From positions 1 to 64,000 of the forward strand of contig CACAXN010000001.1 in the NCBI GenBank assembly GCA_902536455.1: DNA of 64,000 nucleotides. The letters are read 5' to 3'. This DNA comes from an uncultured Prochlorococcus sp. (GTDB lineage: Bacteria; Cyanobacteriota; Cyanobacteriia; PCC-6307; Cyanobiaceae). Both the position numbers and the translations under genes were made by a program. Below, in pieces: positions 62,592-64,000 of the stretch. The stretch's first letter is position 1. Every line of letters starts with the position of its first letter. The notes below the pieces were generated by a model. It saw only the letters and a program-made list of their open reading frames with translations. It searched no databases and had not been told where the DNA came from.

Positions 62592-63797
62592 ATGACGCCT
62601 GAAAGGCTTGGATTACTTTGGGGAATAACTGTATTTGCAGGTGCTTTTGCTCGATTATTTTCTTCTTTTACAGGATTCCCAAGTGTTGTTATTTTATTGC
62701 TTTCTGGATTATTCATAGGAAGATCAGGTTTAGGACTGGTTGAGCCTTTAGATCTCGGGCAAGGACTTGAAACTATTGTGGGCCTTTTAGTCTGTTTGGT
62801 TCTATTTGAAGGGGGACTAAATTTAAAACTGCCAGAAGGGAATATTAGAAATACTGTTTTGAAAATTTCGTTGGTAAGACTTTTTATTTCATTGTCAGCT
62901 GGAATTTTTATTGCTCATTGGTTGGCAGGCCTCTCATGGCAAGTTGCGGGAATATATAGTGCCATCGTTTTAGCAACTGGTCCAACAGTTGTCTCTCCAT
63001 TAGTAGAACAAATAAAATTAGCTTCCCCTCTTTCGGAAGTTTTAAAAGCTGAGGGGTTGTTGCTTGAACCAATTGGTGCAGTACTGGCATTACTGCTTTT
63101 AGAATTGACTTTAGGTGACCTACGAGGAATTAACGATGTATTTATAGCATTAATGCAAAGATTAGGAGGGGGAGTCTTAATCGGATTAAGTGTAGGATGG
63201 TTACTATCAGAAATTTTAAAAAAAATAAAAAATGAAGCCTCATTTGGTATAGAGCTTCAAGTTACCCTTGGTTTTATTTTCCTTTTGTATGGAATGTGCG
63301 AATATTTTCTACCAGAATCAGGCTTACCTGCTTCTGTCTCGGCAGGTTTTATTGTAGGGAAAAGAGAAGTTATAGATAAGGAGAGATTGGATAATCTAAT
63401 AGGTGAATTAGCTCAATTAGCAATAACTGTTCTTTTCCCTCTTTTGGCCGCAGACGTTTCTTGGGGTGAATTAAGTCCGCTTGGCTGGGGTGGGGTTGTT
63501 TGCGTTTTTATGTTGATGGTAATTGTTCGCCCTATCTCTATCTTGATAGCAACAATGGGAAGAGAATTGAACTTAAAAGAGAAAGTATTTTTAGCATGGT
63601 TAGCCCCAAGAGGTATTGTTACTGCAGCAGTAGCTTCTCTTTTTTCTATCAGATTAGAGCAGGCTGGTATCCTTGGGGCTGGCCGTCTCCAAGGTTTAGT
63701 TTTTCTAACTATATTGATGACAGTGGGAATCCAAGGTCTTTCAGCCAGACCTTTGGTGAATAGGCTGGAATTAGGCCAAAAAAATAATTTAGATTGA
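62592..63797 (+). CDS. Na+/H+ antiporter, CPA1 (NhaP-type)
   Basis: GFPSVVILLLSGLFIGRSGLG, VLFEGGLNLKL, ATGPTVVSPLVEQIKL, LAWLAPRGIVTAAVASLF. Confidence 0.92.
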   Translation: MTPERLGLLWGITVFAGAFARLFSSFTGFPSVVILLLSGLFIGRSGLGLVEPLDLGQGLETIVGLLVCLVLFEGGLNLKLPEGNIRNTVLKISLVRLFISLSAGIFIAHWLAGLSWQVAGIYSAIVLATGPTVVSPLVEQIKLASPLSEVLKAEGLLLEPIGAVLALLLLELTLGDLRGINDVFIALMQRLGGGVLIGLSVGWLLSEILKKIKNEASFGIELQVTLGFIFLLYGMCEYFLPESGLPASVSAGFIVGKREVIDKERLDNLIGELAQLAITVLFPLLAADVSWGELSPLGWGGVVCVFMLMVIVRPISILIATMGRELNLKEKVFLAWLAPRGIVTAAVASLFSIRLEQAGILGAGRLQGLVFLTILMTVGIQGLSARPLVNRLELGQKNNLD

Positions 63798-64000
63798 TTT
63801 AAGACATCTCTCAATTCGAGATATATCAGTTTTACTTTCTGAGAAAAGCTCCCAACTTTGAATTAAATCTGGCCCACTTAGAGATCCAAAAAAGGCTACT
63901 CTTAATGATTTCATTAATATCCCTTTTTTAATATTATGCATTTTTGAGATTTCGTTAATTATTTTTTTTGCTTTCTCTTGATCTAGTTTTATGGGATATT
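63789..64000 (-). CDS. gltX: Glutamyl-tRNA synthetase, C-terminal fragment (runs off the right edge)
   Basis: Minus-strand ...MKSLRVAFFGSLSGPDLIQSWELFSESKTDISRIERCLKSI*. Confidence 0.88.
   Translation of the reverse strand, partial: YPIKLDQEKAKKIINEISKMHNIKKGILMKSLRVAFFGSLSGPDLIQSWELFSESKTDISRIERCLKSI

Overview
This 64 kb window is gene-dense and AT-rich, with a gene content typical of a high-light-adapted Prochlorococcus chromosome: psaF/psaJ, petA/petC, ndhB, chlG, a divinyl-type lean genome layout, ctaCDE/ctaA/ctaB, two metB-like genes, lepA, topA, groEL, cobM/cobT and an hli. Almost all of it is ordinary core genome. I found no tRNA, rRNA, CRISPR array, phage or transposon. Items worth a second look: (1) a fusion or deletion junction near 330 that removes the N-termini of the divergent pdhC (E2) and queA genes; (2) a small YRG-repeat (DUF4278-like) gene at about 10.9-11.1 kb, preceded by what looks like a Downstream-peptide/glutamine-riboswitch-type RNA and by a perfect GTAN8TAC (NtcA-type) palindrome just downstream of a TATAAT box, suggesting two-layer nitrogen control; (3) a compact DUF393-TIGR03643-DUF2256-photolyase operon whose photolyase has lost the CxxC Fe-S ligands; (4) three sets of exact or near-exact in-frame coding repeats (lipoprotein 32.4 kb, acidic protein 45.3 kb, GroEL tail 45.8 kb); (5) a 16-bp perfect palindrome inside queA. 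All family assignments come from reading translations by eye. No database search was run.
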